Assembly (NCBI RefSeq): GCF_003781945.1
Contig: NZ_RJJW01000005.1
Span: 275,991-339,990 of the forward strand
Length of the DNA: 64,000 nt
Direction of reading: 5' to 3'
Origin: Halorubrum sp. CSM-61
GTDB lineage: Archaea; Halobacteriota; Halobacteria; Halobacteriales; Haloferacaceae
Shown one piece after another: positions 33,511 through 42,538 of the stretch; positions within the stretch are counted from its first letter, which is position 1; every line of letters begins with the position of its first letter. Under the pieces are notes generated by a model. That model was given only the letters and a program-made list of their open reading frames with translations. It searched no databases and had not been told where the DNA came from. Both the position numbers and the translations under genes were made by a program.

Positions 33511-34683
33511 CTACCGGTCCAAGAAGGGCGGAATGACGACCTCGGCGCGCTTCTCGTCGCCGCGCACGACGACGCTCACCTCGGTGCCCGGCTCCGTGTA
33601 GTGCTCGTGGAGGTACCCCAATCCGATCGGCTCGTCGAGCGTGGGGCTCATCGTGCCGGAGGTGAGCTGGCCGACTCGGGTGAGGTCGCCGTCGGTGACG
33701 GCGTAGCCGTTGCGGGGGACGCCGCGTTCGAGCAGGCGGACCCCGACGAACTTCTCGTCGACGCCCTCCTCCTTCTGGGCCTCGAGGGCGTCGCGACCGA
33801 CGAACTCCGTGTCGAGCTTTACGACGAACCCGATCCGGGCCTCGTAGGGGCTCCGCGGCTCGGTCTCGGGGTCGAAGTCCTGCCCGGAGAGGAGATAGCC
33901 CATCTCGGTTCGAAGGGTGTCGCGCGCGCCGAGCCCGCAGGGCTGGGCGTCCCGCGGCGCGTCGGCGAACGCCCCCCAGACGGTCTCCGCGTCGCCCGCG
34001 GGGCACATCACCTCGAAGCCGTCCTCGCCGGTGTAGCCGGTTCGAGCGACCCAGCTATCGACCTCCCCGACCGCCGCGACGGTCGCTTCGAACTTCGAGA
34101 GCCCGACGACCCGGTCCGCGGGGGTCGCGTCGTCGAGCGCGTCGGCCGCGTCCGGCCCCTGTACCGCGAGCATCGCCCAGTCGTCGGTGGCGTTCGCGAC
34201 CGCGGCGTCGAGCCCCTCGTCGTCCCGGTAGTCGACCCACCGGTCGTACATCTGCCCGTCGTGGCCCGCGTTGGGGACGAAGAGGTAGGCGGGGTCGCCG
34301 GAGCCGGCGTCGAGGTCGCGGTCGAGTCCGGCGAGCGCGTCGTCGCCGTCGCCCGCCTCGATCCCGTCCGGGAGGCGGTAGACGACCGTGTCGTCGAGCA
34401 TGACGCCCTCCTCGTTCGTGATCGCGGCGTACTGGGAGTCGCCCGGGTCGAGCGCCGCCACGTCGTTGGTCGTGAGGCGGTTCATCAGCGTCGTCGCGTC
34501 CGGCCCCGACACCTCGATCTCGCCCATGTGCGACACGTCGAAGACGCCGAGCGAGCCGCGGACCGCCGCGTGCTCCTCGCTGATCGAGTCGAACTCGACC
34601 GGCATCTGCCACCCGCCGAAGTCGGTGAACTTCGCGCCGCGATCCGCGTGGACCCCGTGGAGCGGGGTGCGTCGGTCTGACAT
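33511..34683 (-). CDS. gcvT: Aminomethyltransferase (glycine cleavage T protein)
   Basis: A 390-residue folate-dependent enzyme that takes the aminomethyl group from the H-protein, releasing ammonia and forming methylene-tetrahydrofolate. It has RTPLHGVHADRGAKFTDFGGWQMPVEF at the N-terminus, FDVSHMGEIEVSGPDA, the folate-site ARTGYTGEDGFEVMCP, and the GcvT C-terminal domain (KEEGVDEKFVGVRLLERGVPRNGY, then GYLHEHYTEPGTEV). The length is slightly above the usual 360-370, mostly acidic insertions (SGDPAYLFVPNAGHDGQ region). gcvH and gcvP are not nearby in the window. Confidence 0.93.
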   Translation of the reverse strand: MSDRRTPLHGVHADRGAKFTDFGGWQMPVEFDSISEEHAAVRGSLGVFDVSHMGEIEVSGPDATTLMNRLTTNDVAALDPGDSQYAAITNEEGVMLDDTVVYRLPDGIEAGDGDDALAGLDRDLDAGSGDPAYLFVPNAGHDGQMYDRWVDYRDDEGLDAAVANATDDWAMLAVQGPDAADALDDATPADRVVGLSKFEATVAAVGEVDSWVARTGYTGEDGFEVMCPAGDAETVWGAFADAPRDAQPCGLGARDTLRTEMGYLLSGQDFDPETEPRSPYEARIGFVVKLDTEFVGRDALEAQKEEGVDEKFVGVRLLERGVPRNGYAVTDGDLTRVGQLTSGTMSPTLDEPIGLGYLHEHYTEPGTEVSVVVRGDEKRAEVVIPPFLDR

Positions 34684-34843
34684 GGCTGACCCGTCGCTCG
34701 GCCCGACCTAAGGTCTTGTCATCCCCCGCACCCGGTCCCCGTCTCGCGATCCCGCCGCACCGCGGCCGCAACCGCGCCGCGCCCCGGCCGCGATCCATCC
34801 GACCGCCGACAGCCTCAAGCCGTTTCCACCCCGGATAGCGTAC

Positions 34844-35515
34844 GTGACGCGCAACCTCTCCGGGCTGCTCGCGCCCGCCGCCGCGGTCCTGCTGGTCGCG
34901 GTCGTCGTCGCCGCGGTCGCGGGCGCGTGGCCCCCTTTCGTGGCCGTCGAGAGCGGGAGCATGGCCCCGGAGGTCGAGCGGGGCGACCTCGTCGTCGTCA
35001 CCTCGATCGACAGGTTCCCCTGGGGCGGGCTCGTCGGCGCGGCCGAATCCGACGCGCCGACCACGTTCGGGAGCCCCGGCGACGTGGTCGTCTTCGACCC
35101 GCCGAGCGACGGCCAACGCCCGATACTGCACCGGATCGCCTTCCCCGTGAGCGCCGGCGAGGACTGGACGGACCGGGCCGACCCCGCGCTGCTCGACGGC
35201 GACTGCGCGACGATCGCGGCGTGTCCCGCACCCTACGACGGGTACGTCACCTACGGCGACGCCAACGGCGAGTACGACCAGAGCGCCGGGATCGCCCCGG
35301 TCGTCCGCGAGGAGTGGATCACGGCCAAGGCGCTGTTCGCGGTCCCGAACCTCGGCTGGTTCCGCGTCGGCGCCGACGCCGCGATAGCGCGGGTGGGACT
35401 CCTCCCGACCGCGGTCGGGTTCGGTGGCCTCGCCGCCGCCACCGGCGGGTTCGGCGCGCTCCTCTTCGGGCGGATCGGGGCGCGGCGAGGGGCTCGCAAC
35501 GGGCGCGAGCGATAG
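34844..35515 (+). CDS. S26-family signal peptidase (Sec11 type)
   Basis: A 223-residue membrane peptidase that removes Sec signal peptides outside the membrane. It has an N-terminal anchor helix (LLAPAAAVLLVAVVVAAVAGAW), then the catalytic Ser39 in VESGSMAPEVERGDLVVV. A His in PILHRIAFPV takes the place of Lys, as in archaeal/ER Sec11 enzymes. A late GDANGEYDQSAGI segment holds the conserved Asp. The C-terminus adds a second hydrophobic helix and an Arg-rich tail. The start is GTG at 34844, with no ATG upstream of the anchor helix. Confidence 0.88.
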   Translation: MTRNLSGLLAPAAAVLLVAVVVAAVAGAWPPFVAVESGSMAPEVERGDLVVVTSIDRFPWGGLVGAAESDAPTTFGSPGDVVVFDPPSDGQRPILHRIAFPVSAGEDWTDRADPALLDGDCATIAACPAPYDGYVTYGDANGEYDQSAGIAPVVREEWITAKALFAVPNLGWFRVGADAAIARVGLLPTAVGFGGLAAATGGFGALLFGRIGARRGARNGRER

Positions 35516-35551
35516 AAAGAGCGGGCCGATCAGTCGCCGATCGGTCGCCGG

Positions 35552-36037
35552 TTACGACCCGTCGCCGTTTTCGCCGTCGCCATCGTCGCCGCCTCTGTCG
35601 CCGTCGAGCGTCACCGAGTCGTTTGTGGCGTTCCGGAGGGCGTCGGACCGGCCGAACTCGCCGGGCGCGATCGCGAGCGTCCGGATCCCGTACCCGTTCG
35701 CGGTCTCGACGACCGGCTTGAAGTCGGTGTCCCGCGAGGCGATCGCGAGCGTCGACATTCTCCCTTCCGCCGCGAAGCGCGCCGCGTCGACCGCGAGCTT
35801 CACGTCGACGTCGCCGCTCGTGACGACGACCTCGAAGCCGCGGGCCTCCGCGGCCTGAATGAGTCCCGGAGTCGCGTGCTCGTCGAGGTAGAGCCGCGTG
35901 GTGACGAGTTGCCCCTCGGCCTCCGCCGCGACCCGCACGTCGTCGAGGTCGACGTCGAACTCCTCGCGCAACACGTTCGGTCCGTCGACGAACAGCGCCA
36001 CGCCGACGGGTCCGTCGTCCGACCGGCTGGATTCCAT
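35552..36037 (-). CDS. NYN-domain (PIN-like) ribonuclease family protein
   Basis: A 161-residue protein of the NYN/LabA-like group. Metal-binding acidic residues appear in VALFVDGPNVLREEFDVD, TSGDVDVKLAVDAARFA and LAIASRDTDFKPVVETA, which are the expected D-x-N, D and D-x-D positions of PIN-like nucleases. It likely acts on RNA, though the target is unknown. The last 15 residues are a Gly/Asp tail. ATG at 36037 starts just before the domain. An upstream ATG would add 25 residues unlike the family. Confidence 0.85.
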   Translation of the reverse strand: MESSRSDDGPVGVALFVDGPNVLREEFDVDLDDVRVAAEAEGQLVTTRLYLDEHATPGLIQAAEARGFEVVVTSGDVDVKLAVDAARFAAEGRMSTLAIASRDTDFKPVVETANGYGIRTLAIAPGEFGRSDALRNATNDSVTLDGDRGGDDGDGENGDGS

Positions 36038-36140
36038 GCCTCCCGGTGAGTCGCCCGCGGAGATATGCGTGCTGGTCTGACGGAGCGGAATTGATCCATG
36101 AGAACATACCACTTATCAGTGCGTCGATCGTAATCCGTCC

Positions 36141-36560
36141 ATGATATCCCGCGTGCTGGTCCCGATGGACGAGTCGGAGATGGCGGAGCGGGCGCTCCGG
36201 TTCGCGCTGGAGGCGCACCCGGACGCCGAGATCGTCGTGCTCCACGTGGTGGGCCAGCCCTCCTCCATGATGGGCGGCGCGGCCGGGCTCGCGCTCGCCG
36301 ACGACACCGAGGAGGCGGCGAGAGAACAGGCGAGCGACCTGCTCGAGCGCGCCCGCGAGATCGCCGCCGAGAGCGGGACCGAGATCGAGACGGACGTGAT
36401 GGCCGGCCACCCGGCGCGGTCGGTCGTCGACGCGAGCGAGGAGTTCGACGTCGTCGTCATCGGGAGCCACAGCGGGACCCTCGCGGACCGACTGCTCGTC
36501 GGCAACATCGCCGAGAAGATCGTCCGGGGCTCCGCCGCGCCCGTGACGGTCGTTCGGTGA
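36141..36560 (+). CDS. Universal stress protein (UspA family)
   Basis: A 139-residue single-domain Usp. It shows ISRVLVPMDESEMAERALRFALE, the hydrophobic strand AEIVVLHVVG, then DVVVIGSHSGTLADRLLVGNIAEKIVRGSAAPVTVVR. The last segment is an approximate G-2x-G-9x-G(S) ATP-binding motif with the first glycine present, so nucleotide binding is possible. CTTATCAG at about 36111-36118 lies 27 bp before the ATG, indicating a leaderless mRNA. It is monocistronic and divergent from the NYN gene. Confidence 0.92.
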   Translation: MISRVLVPMDESEMAERALRFALEAHPDAEIVVLHVVGQPSSMMGGAAGLALADDTEEAAREQASDLLERAREIAAESGTEIETDVMAGHPARSVVDASEEFDVVVIGSHSGTLADRLLVGNIAEKIVRGSAAPVTVVR

Positions 36561-36708
36561 ACCGTCGCCTCGACGAGCGGAATCGGCGGTCGTTCTCCCC
36601 GCCGTCGTTTCGACTTTTGAACACCTTATATTCGTATTACCACCTGATCGACGACTGTAGTGAATATACGAAGTATTGAAATAGGATGTCCAAGAATGTC
36701 GGAGTAAG

Positions 36709-36963
36709 ATGTCTGAATCAAATGCATACACCGTCATTTCCGAGCAGAACGATCACGATTGCACCACGGTACGTGCACATCCGCGCAACGAGACGTTCCA
36801 CGTCGTCGAGTACGCCGACGAGGACGCCCGCGAGCGCGTCGCGGACCTCCCGGTGGGCTCGGTGGTCAAGATGGAGCTGTCGCGCGCCGGCCGCCGGAGC
36901 AACGTCTGGCGCGCCGAGTCGGTCCGGACCGCGCACACCGACGGCGGGGCGGCGGGGGAGTAG
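36709..36963 (+). CDS. Small conserved haloarchaeal protein, function unknown
   Basis: An 84-residue soluble protein. The segment YTVISEQNDHDCTTVRAHP, then PVGSVVKMELSRAGRRSNVWRAESV, reads as a small beta-barrel (five strands). It resembles short haloarchaeal DUF proteins with an SH3-like or OB-like fold, but I cannot name the family. A Shine-Dalgarno GGAG at 36701-36704, four bases before the ATG, fixes the start. The preceding region (36600-36700) is A+T rich, with TTATATTC promoter-like elements. Confidence 0.7.
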   Translation: MSESNAYTVISEQNDHDCTTVRAHPRNETFHVVEYADEDARERVADLPVGSVVKMELSRAGRRSNVWRAESVRTAHTDGGAAGE

Positions 36964-37034
36964 AGAGCGAGGAAAGAGAACCGGGAGACGGTTCGGAATC
37001 GCTTACGAACCCTCGGAGACGGCCGCTCGTTCCC

Positions 37035-38822
37035 TTATAAATCGTGTGTCAGCCGCGGGTTCGTCACGGCGCCGTCGGACGCGCCGGCGAAGTCGCGGGC
37101 GTACTTCGCGAGGACGCCGCCCTCGTACTGCGGTTCCGGCGCGTCCCACTCCTCGCGGCGCTCGGCGAGCTCCTCCTCGGAGAGGTCGACGGCGAGGTCG
37201 CGCTCCGGGATGTCGACGGTGACGTGGTCGCCGTCCTCGATGAGCCCGATCGGGCCGCCGTCGGCCGCCTCGGGCGCGACGTGGCCGATCATCGGGCCGC
37301 GGGTCGCGCCGGAGAAGCGGCCGTCGGTGAGCAGCGCCACGTCGTCCTCGTGGCCCGCGCCGACGACGGCGGCGGTGACGCCGAGCATCTCGCGCATGCC
37401 GGGACCGCCGGTCGGCCCCTCGTTGCGGATCACGATCACGTCGCCGGAGTCGACCGCGCCCGACTGGACGTACTCCATCGCGTCCTCCTCGTTCTCGAAC
37501 ACGCGGGCCGGCCCCTCGTGATAGAACTCGTCGTCGCCGGTCACCTTCAGCACCGAGCCGTTGGGCGCGAGGTTCCCCTTGAGGATCTTGATGGCGCCCT
37601 CCTCCTCCTTGGGGTCGTCGACGGTGTAGAGGAAGTCCGCCTCGATATCGTCGTCGTCCGGGAGGTCGCCGCGCTCCTCCAGTTCCGCGAGCTCCTCGGC
37701 GAGGGTGCGGCCGGTGACCGTCATCGCGTCGCCGTGGAGCAGGTCGGCCTCCAGCAAGCGGCGGAGGACCACGGGCACGCCGCCGACCTCGTGGAGGTCG
37801 TTCATGACACGGCTCCCGCCGGGCTGGAGGTCCGCGATCTTCGGCGTGCGCCGCGAGATCTCGTCGAAGTCCTCGATCGAGAGGTCCACGTCGGCCTCGG
37901 CGGCCAAAGCGAGCAGGTGGAGCACGCCGTTCGTGGAGCCGCCGATGGCGGTCTGTAAGGCGATCGCGTTCTCGAACGACTCCCGCGAGAGGATGTCGGA
38001 GGGGCGGCGGTCCTCCTCGATGCACTCTAAGGCGAGCTCGCCGGCGCGCTCGGCGACCTCGTAGCGCTCCGCGTCCTCGGCGGGCGCGGAGGCGGAGCCG
38101 AGCGGCGCCATCCCGAGCGCCTCGGAGATGGACGCCATCGTGTTCGCCGTGAACATCCCGCCGCAGGAGCCCGCGCCGGGGCAGGCGTGACGCTCCAGGT
38201 CGTCGAGCTCCTCGCCGCTCATGTCGCCCTCGGCGTAGGCGCCGACGCCCTCGAACACCTGCACGATGGTCACGTCGCGCCCCTCGTGCTCGCCGGGCAT
38301 GATCGAGCCGCCGTAGAGGAACACCGACGGGAGGTCGGTGCGGATCGACGCCATCAGCATGCCGGGGAGGTTCTTGTCGCAGCCGGCGACCGTCACCAGC
38401 GCGTCCATCCGCTCGCCGAAGGAGACGAGCTCGACGGAGTCGGCGATCACTTCGCGGGAGATGAGGCTCGCTTTCATCCCCTCGGTCCCCATCGAGATGG
38501 CGTCGGAGATGGTGATCGTCCCGAACTCGATCGGCATCCCGCCCGCCGCGTCGATCCCGTCGATCGCGGCGTCCGCCACGTCGTCGAGGTGGACGTTACA
38601 CGGCGTGATGTCGGCCGCCGGGTTCGGCACGCCGACGATCGGCGACGAGAGGTCCTCGTCGTCGAACCCCATCGCGCGGAACATCGCGCGGTGCGGGGCC
38701 TTGTCCGCCCCCTCCGTCACGTCCCTGCTCCGCAGGTCCCCGTCCTTCTCGCCCGCGAACCGGTCCGCGTCGTCGCGGCGTCGGGAGCGCTCTCCCTCCG
38801 ACCGCGGCTGCTGTTCGCTCAT
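37035..38822 (-). CDS. ilvD: Dihydroxy-acid dehydratase
   Basis: A 595-residue Fe-S enzyme for the penultimate step of valine, isoleucine and pantothenate synthesis. Cluster ligands lie in [14 protein letters not shown] (Cys75), [12 protein letters not shown] and [16 protein letters not shown]. The catalytic [29 protein letters not shown] and the C-terminal [17 protein letters not shown] and [20 protein letters not shown] segments are intact. The N-terminus carries about 35 extra charged residues. It is monocistronic here, with no other ilv gene adjacent. Archaeal IlvD proteins are usually 550-585 aa, so the excess is mostly the tail. Confidence 0.94.
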   Translation of the reverse strand: MSEQQPRSEGERSRRRDDADRFAGEKDGDLRSRDVTEGADKAPHRAMFRAMGFDDEDLSSPIVGVPNPAADITPCNVHLDDVADAAIDGIDAAGGMPIEFGTITISDAISMGTEGMKASLISREVIADSVELVSFGERMDALVTVAGCDKNLPGMLMASIRTDLPSVFLYGGSIMPGEHEGRDVTIVQVFEGVGAYAEGDMSGEELDDLERHACPGAGSCGGMFTANTMASISEALGMAPLGSASAPAEDAERYEVAERAGELALECIEEDRRPSDILSRESFENAIALQTAIGGSTNGVLHLLALAAEADVDLSIEDFDEISRRTPKIADLQPGGSRVMNDLHEVGGVPVVLRRLLEADLLHGDAMTVTGRTLAEELAELEERGDLPDDDDIEADFLYTVDDPKEEEGAIKILKGNLAPNGSVLKVTGDDEFYHEGPARVFENEEDAMEYVQSGAVDSGDVIVIRNEGPTGGPGMREMLGVTAAVVGAGHEDDVALLTDGRFSGATRGPMIGHVAPEAADGGPIGLIEDGDHVTVDIPERDLAVDLSEEELAERREEWDAPEPQYEGGVLAKYARDFAGASDGAVTNPRLTHDL

Positions 38823-38907
38823 ACCCGATCCTGTCCCTCGGGGGTCTTAAACGGACGCAAGGAAACAAGGGTTGCTCGGGGAGAGGGATCGGGCCGAACC
38901 CGTTCGG

Positions 38908-39249
38908 TCAGGAAGTAATGTATCCGACCGATTGGGCCGCAACATCTTCGATCCGTTTGTCGACAAGAGAGGTCATGCGAAACTCCACCTCTGTAGCATT
39001 GTTGAGGGTCGCAAGCGACCACGGCAGGACGTGACTTCGCTTCCCGAGCGGGTCGCCCTCGTAGTCGTCGTCTCGAAGCGTGAGCCACTGTTCGTGGTAG
39101 GCCATCGTGGAGATCAAGACGGTAATCAGTTGCACACCGTGGTTAGGAAACTGAGGCGTTCCCAGAACGAGCATCGGGCGGCCCTTGTCCGAAAGCGGAT
39201 CGATACCCCAGACGACGTCACCGCGTTCCAGTTCCTCGAACGCCGTCAC
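38908..39249 (-). CDS. PemK/MazF-like toxin of a toxin-antitoxin pair
   Basis: A 113-residue protein of the PemK/MazF endoribonuclease-like group. ELERGDVVWGIDPLSDKGRPMLVLGTPQFP has the beta-barrel opening of the family, with the RGDVVW start. RPMLVLG carries the conserved Arg-Pro. SHVLPWSLATLNNATEVEFRMTSLVDKR matches the second half. The expected target is mRNA cleavage or inhibition, but toxicity is not shown. Its ATG overlaps the stop of the HTH gene by 4 bp, the antitoxin-first arrangement. G+C is lower than in flanking genes, a sign of an acquired module. Confidence 0.78.
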   Translation of the reverse strand: MTAFEELERGDVVWGIDPLSDKGRPMLVLGTPQFPNHGVQLITVLISTMAYHEQWLTLRDDDYEGDPLGKRSHVLPWSLATLNNATEVEFRMTSLVDKRIEDVAAQSVGYITS

Positions 39250-39632
39250 CGGACCTCCTCCATCTCGTCGGTCCGTAGCTCTTCGAGACGTTCCTCACCG
39301 TATTTCTCGTCTGCAGCCTCGTGATGTCGATGTAGCCGGTACGCGGCTCGAAGTCGATCCTCGTCGTCCGTAATCGCCCAGTAGGGACTCTTGTGACGCA
39401 CGAGACCCCGTCCCTTCAGTCGCGAGAGGATCGCACTGACAGCGTCCTTCTCCAGTCCGAGCCGCTCGGCAACCGTCGCCGCCTTCCAGGCGCGATCGTC
39501 GTTCTCGTCGAGGAACGAGACGATTCGCTCGGTGTCGTTTCGGGTTTCGAACTCATCGTCGTCGGCGTTCTCGAACTCGTCGATATCGATCGTGCCGCTC
39601 GACATAGCCGGATGTTGGTACTGTTGGCTCAT
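39246..39632 (-). CDS. Winged-helix DNA-binding protein, probable antitoxin
   Basis: A 128-residue protein. An acidic N-terminal segment precedes a winged helix-turn-helix: ERIVSFLDENDDRAWKAATVAERLGLEKDAVSAILSRLKGRGLVRHKSPYWAITDD (about 33-90). A helical acidic tail may bind the toxin. It precedes and overlaps the PemK-like gene, so it likely both neutralises the toxin and autoregulates the operon. A CTTATAG box (RC of 39651-39657) is about 22-25 bp upstream of ATG 39632, which supports that start over an internal ATG at codon 10. Confidence 0.78.
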   Translation of the reverse strand: MSQQYQHPAMSSGTIDIDEFENADDDEFETRNDTERIVSFLDENDDRAWKAATVAERLGLEKDAVSAILSRLKGRGLVRHKSPYWAITDDEDRLRAAYRLHRHHEAADEKYGEERLEELRTDEMEEVR

Positions 39633-39694
39633 AGCTGTTTGGTGTGTTTGCTATAAGACTTCGAGAACTCTCGTCTCTTCGGACCTTACAGGCC

Positions 39695-40087
39695 TCAAAC
39701 CCGCGCTTTGATCTCTACCCGGTACCCGAACGGGTCCCTGACGTACACCGCCGGCGCCTCCCCGGTCGCGCCGAGCGGGGAGTCGAGCCGCTTCTCGACC
39801 TCGACGCCCGCCGAGTACAGCTCGCTCTCGATGTCGTCGAGGGACTCCTCGACGACGACCGCGACGTGGTCGTAGTTCGTCGCGGTCGGCGGCTCGAACT
39901 CGTCGGTCGGCCACAGGTGGATCACCGCCGTCGCCGACAGCCGCACGTCGAAGAAGGGTTTCTCGTCGGCCGCGTACAGCGCGTCCTCGATCCCGAAGCC
40001 GAGTCGCTCGCCGTAGAACTCCCGCGCGTGGTCGACGCCGTCGGCGGGGATCCGGAGGTTGACGTGGTCGATGTGACGTGCCTGCAT
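39695..40087 (-). CDS. VOC-superfamily (glyoxalase/bleomycin-resistance-like) protein
   Basis: A 130-residue protein with paired beta-alpha-beta-beta-beta units. The first unit begins HIDHVNLRIPADGVDHAREFYGERLGFGIED with a metal-ligand His. The second is NYDHVAVVVEESLDDIESELYSAGVEVEKR, then AVYVRDPFGYRVEIKARV with the terminal Glu ligand. This is the usual single-subunit VOC size. The substrate is unknown. ATG at 40087 stands just before the first strand. PurQ lies 38 bp upstream on the same strand, so read-through from purSQ is possible. Confidence 0.88.
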   Translation of the reverse strand: MQARHIDHVNLRIPADGVDHAREFYGERLGFGIEDALYAADEKPFFDVRLSATAVIHLWPTDEFEPPTATNYDHVAVVVEESLDDIESELYSAGVEVEKRLDSPLGATGEAPAVYVRDPFGYRVEIKARV

Positions 40088-40125
40088 GGCGTCGGATTCG
40101 GTGCCGACGGCAAAAAAACCGAGAG

Positions 40126-40803
40126 TCAGGCGAACGCTTCGAGGATCCCCGCGCCGTCCGTGCTCCGACCGAGGTCGGGGAGCGTGGCGCGCTCGGGGTG
40201 GGGCATGAGCACCGCAACCGACTCGCGCTCGCCGAGGACACCGGCGACGTTGTCGGTGGAGCCGTTGGGGTTCGCGTCTTCCGTCGCGTTCCCGTCGGCG
40301 TCGCAGTAGCGGAAGAGCACGCGGTCGTCGGCGACGAGGTCGGCGCGGGCCGCCTCGCCGATCTCGAAGCGACCCTCGCCGTGGGCGATGGGGACCTCGA
40401 TCACGTCGCCTTCCTCGTAGGCGGCGGTCCACGGCGTGTCCGCGCGCTCGACGCGGAGGTGGACCGGTTCACACTGGAAGCGCGCGGAGGCGTTAGTGGT
40501 GAACGCGCCGGGGGCGAGGCCGGACTCAGAGCCGATCTGCGCGCCGTTGCAGACGCCGATCACGGGGACGCCCGCCTCGGCCGCGGCCCGGACCTCCGCC
40601 ATGATCGGGGACCGGGCGGCCATCGCGCCGGCGCGCAGGTAGTCGCCGTACGAGAAGCCGCCGGGGAGGACGATCCCGTCGGCGTCGGCCGGGAGCCCGT
40701 CCTCGTGCCAGACGCGCTCGGCGTCGACGCCGACGTGCTCGAGCGCGCGCACCGCGTCGCGGTCGCAGTTCGAGCCGCCGAACTGGACGACGGCGACCGT
40801 CAT
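40126..40803 (-). CDS. purQ: Phosphoribosylformylglycinamidine synthase, glutaminase subunit PurQ
   Basis: A 225-residue class I glutamine amidotransferase that feeds ammonia to PurL for FGAM synthesis. The catalytic Cys sits in VIGVCNGAQIGSESGL (near residue 85) and the His-Glu pair in LMPHPERATLPD. The N-terminal MTVAVVQFGGSNCDRDAV is characteristic. Its ATG overlaps the purS stop by 4 bp, so the two small subunits are coupled. PurL itself is not in the window. Confidence 0.94.
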   Translation of the reverse strand: MTVAVVQFGGSNCDRDAVRALEHVGVDAERVWHEDGLPADADGIVLPGGFSYGDYLRAGAMAARSPIMAEVRAAAEAGVPVIGVCNGAQIGSESGLAPGAFTTNASARFQCEPVHLRVERADTPWTAAYEEGDVIEVPIAHGEGRFEIGEAARADLVADDRVLFRYCDADGNATEDANPNGSTDNVAGVLGERESVAVLMPHPERATLPDLGRSTDGAGILEAFA

Positions 40804-41051
40804 CGCTCCGCGACCGCGACCTCGTAGTCGTGGATCGTCGGGTTCGCGAGCAGCCGCTCGGCCATCTCGTCGGCGCGGGCGGCGGCCTCGTCGGCGTCGG
40901 CGGCATCGAGGTCGACCTCGAACCGGTCGGCAGACCGAAGGTCCTCGAGGTCGAACCCGAGGCGTTCGAGGGCCTGCTGGGTCGTCTCGGCCTCCGGGTC
41001 GAGGACGCCCCGCTTCAGGCGGACCGTCACCGTCGCGGTGTAGGCAGTCAT
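40800..41051 (-). CDS. purS: Phosphoribosylformylglycinamidine synthase subunit PurS
   Basis: An 83-residue subunit that bridges PurQ and PurL. The sequence AYTATVTVRLKRGVLDPEAETTQQALERLGF is the PurS signature, followed by VDLDAADADEAAARADEMAERLLANPTIHDYEV. The size is normal. It begins the purSQ unit. On the opposite side, 180 bp away, lies purU, which also serves purine synthesis, so this is a small purine locus with a shared promoter region. Confidence 0.94.
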   Translation of the reverse strand: MTAYTATVTVRLKRGVLDPEAETTQQALERLGFDLEDLRSADRFEVDLDAADADEAAARADEMAERLLANPTIHDYEVAVAER

Positions 41052-41231
41052 GTCCGATAGTGCGGGGTCGTGTGTAAAAACCGTTTTGGAACGTCTTTTC
41101 CATCCACGTTTGTGAATATGTATTAGTCGATCGTGTGGGCGGCAGGGTCGTCACGGAACGAAAGGGGCAAACCCCTCCGCGTTCTCCATCGCCTGTATGC
41201 AGCCGCTCGAATCATCGGAGGTGATCGTCGC

Positions 41232-42215
41232 ATGACCCGCGAACTGACCGAGATCACGGTCGTCGGAGGAGACAAGACCGGACTCATCGCGCGGGTCACC
41301 TCCCTGCTGTTCGAGCGGGGGATCAACATCGAGGACCTCGATCAGGCGGTCCGCGAGGGCGTCTTCCGGATGACGACCCGCGTGGACGCCTCCGAGCTGG
41401 AGACCTCCCGGGGCGAGCTCCGCCGCGCGCTCGCCGAGCTCGGCCGCGAGCTCGACGTGGACATCCAGGTCCGGTTCCCGAGCGACCGCGACGCCCGCCG
41501 GATCGCGCTGTTGGTCACCAAGGAGACGCACGCGCCCGAGGCCCTCTTGGAGGCCGAGGCCAACGGCGATCTGGCCGACGACGGCGAGGAGGCCGAGATC
41601 CCGGTCGTGATCGGCAACCGCGGCGACCTCCGGTCGCTCGCGGAGCGCTACGACAAGCCCTTCTACGACGTGGGCGACGGCAACGGCAACACCGACGAGG
41701 AGCGCCTCCTCGACCTGTTGGCCGAGTACGACGTGGACCTGATCGCCCTCGCCCGCTACATGCGCATCCTCTCGCCGGAGGTCGTCTTCCGGTACGAGGG
41801 CCGGATCATTAACGTCCACCCCTCGCTGTTACCGGCGTTCCCCGGCGCGGAGGCGTACCGGCAGGCGAAGGACGCGGGGGTCCGCATCGCCGGGGTCACG
41901 GCCCACTACGTCACGACCGACCTCGATCAGGGGCCGGTGATCGCCCAGCGCGCCTTCGACGTGCCCCCGGACGCCGACGTCGACGAGATCAAGCGCCGGG
42001 GGCAACCCCTCGAGGCCGACGTGCTGCTCGACGCGGTCCGGCTCCACCTCGCGGACGCCATCGCGATCCACCGCGGCACGGTCCACGTCCGCGAGGACGC
42101 CGACGTCGACGCCCAACTCGGGCTCAGCGAGGCCGCGATCGACTCGAACCCGGACGAACCGGTCGACGGCGAGCCGCTGTCGCGCTCGCAGCCGCCGGCC
42201 GCCGAGAGCGACTGA
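41232..42215 (+). CDS. purU: Formyltetrahydrofolate deformylase-type protein PurU
   Basis: A 327-residue enzyme. An N-terminal ACT domain (LTEITVVGGDKTGLIARVTSLLFERGINIEDLDQ) precedes a formyltransferase catalytic domain. That domain contains VIGNRGDLRSLAERYDKPF, ARYMRILSPEVV, the catalytic INVHPSLLPAFPGAEAYRQA (Asn, His) and THYV-like AHYVTTDLDQGPVIAQ (Asp). It releases formate from 10-formyl-THF, useful for PurT. The frame is about 40 residues longer than bacterial PurU because of an Asp/Glu-rich insert and C-terminal tail. ATG at 41232 was chosen because the ACT domain starts there. Confidence 0.9.
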   Translation: MTRELTEITVVGGDKTGLIARVTSLLFERGINIEDLDQAVREGVFRMTTRVDASELETSRGELRRALAELGRELDVDIQVRFPSDRDARRIALLVTKETHAPEALLEAEANGDLADDGEEAEIPVVIGNRGDLRSLAERYDKPFYDVGDGNGNTDEERLLDLLAEYDVDLIALARYMRILSPEVVFRYEGRIINVHPSLLPAFPGAEAYRQAKDAGVRIAGVTAHYVTTDLDQGPVIAQRAFDVPPDADVDEIKRRGQPLEADVLLDAVRLHLADAIAIHRGTVHVREDADVDAQLGLSEAAIDSNPDEPVDGEPLSRSQPPAAESD

Positions 42216-42323
42216 ATCGGCGATCAGTCGGCAGCGCCCGCTTTTAAGGACCCGCGAGACGCATCGTCGATCGCGAAGTCGCACGGGGGCGTCCGCCGGT
42301 TCGCCGCCGACGCCAGCGCGGTC

Positions 42324-42476
42324 GTGCGCACCGACGAGCGGCTGATCCTCCTGTTTCTCGTGCTCCTGTCGCTCGCCGCGCTCGCCGTATTTCTCCACTA
42401 CACCGCGTCGCTGCTCGACGGGCTCCCGGAGGTGCTCCCCTCGGAGATGCCACGGCCGGGGAGCTCGAACCCGTGA
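42324..42476 (+). CDS. Small single-span membrane protein
   Basis: A 50-residue frame from a GTG codon: VRTDERLILLFLVLLSLAAL, then AVFLHYTASLLDG and a short Pro/Ser tail. It has one clear transmembrane helix and halophilic codon use, so it is probably real. The frame is open upstream to the purU stop without any ATG, and the start could lie elsewhere. CTTTTAAG (42241-42248) is a possible TATA element. The function is unknown. It lies between purU and repeat copy C. Confidence 0.45.
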   Translation: MRTDERLILLFLVLLSLAALAVFLHYTASLLDGLPEVLPSEMPRPGSSNP

Positions 42477-42538
42477 GAGTTCCGTGTTCCGAGCCAATTC
42501 CGACTGAAACGATCGGCCGTCGAAGAGCCTCCCTTGAT

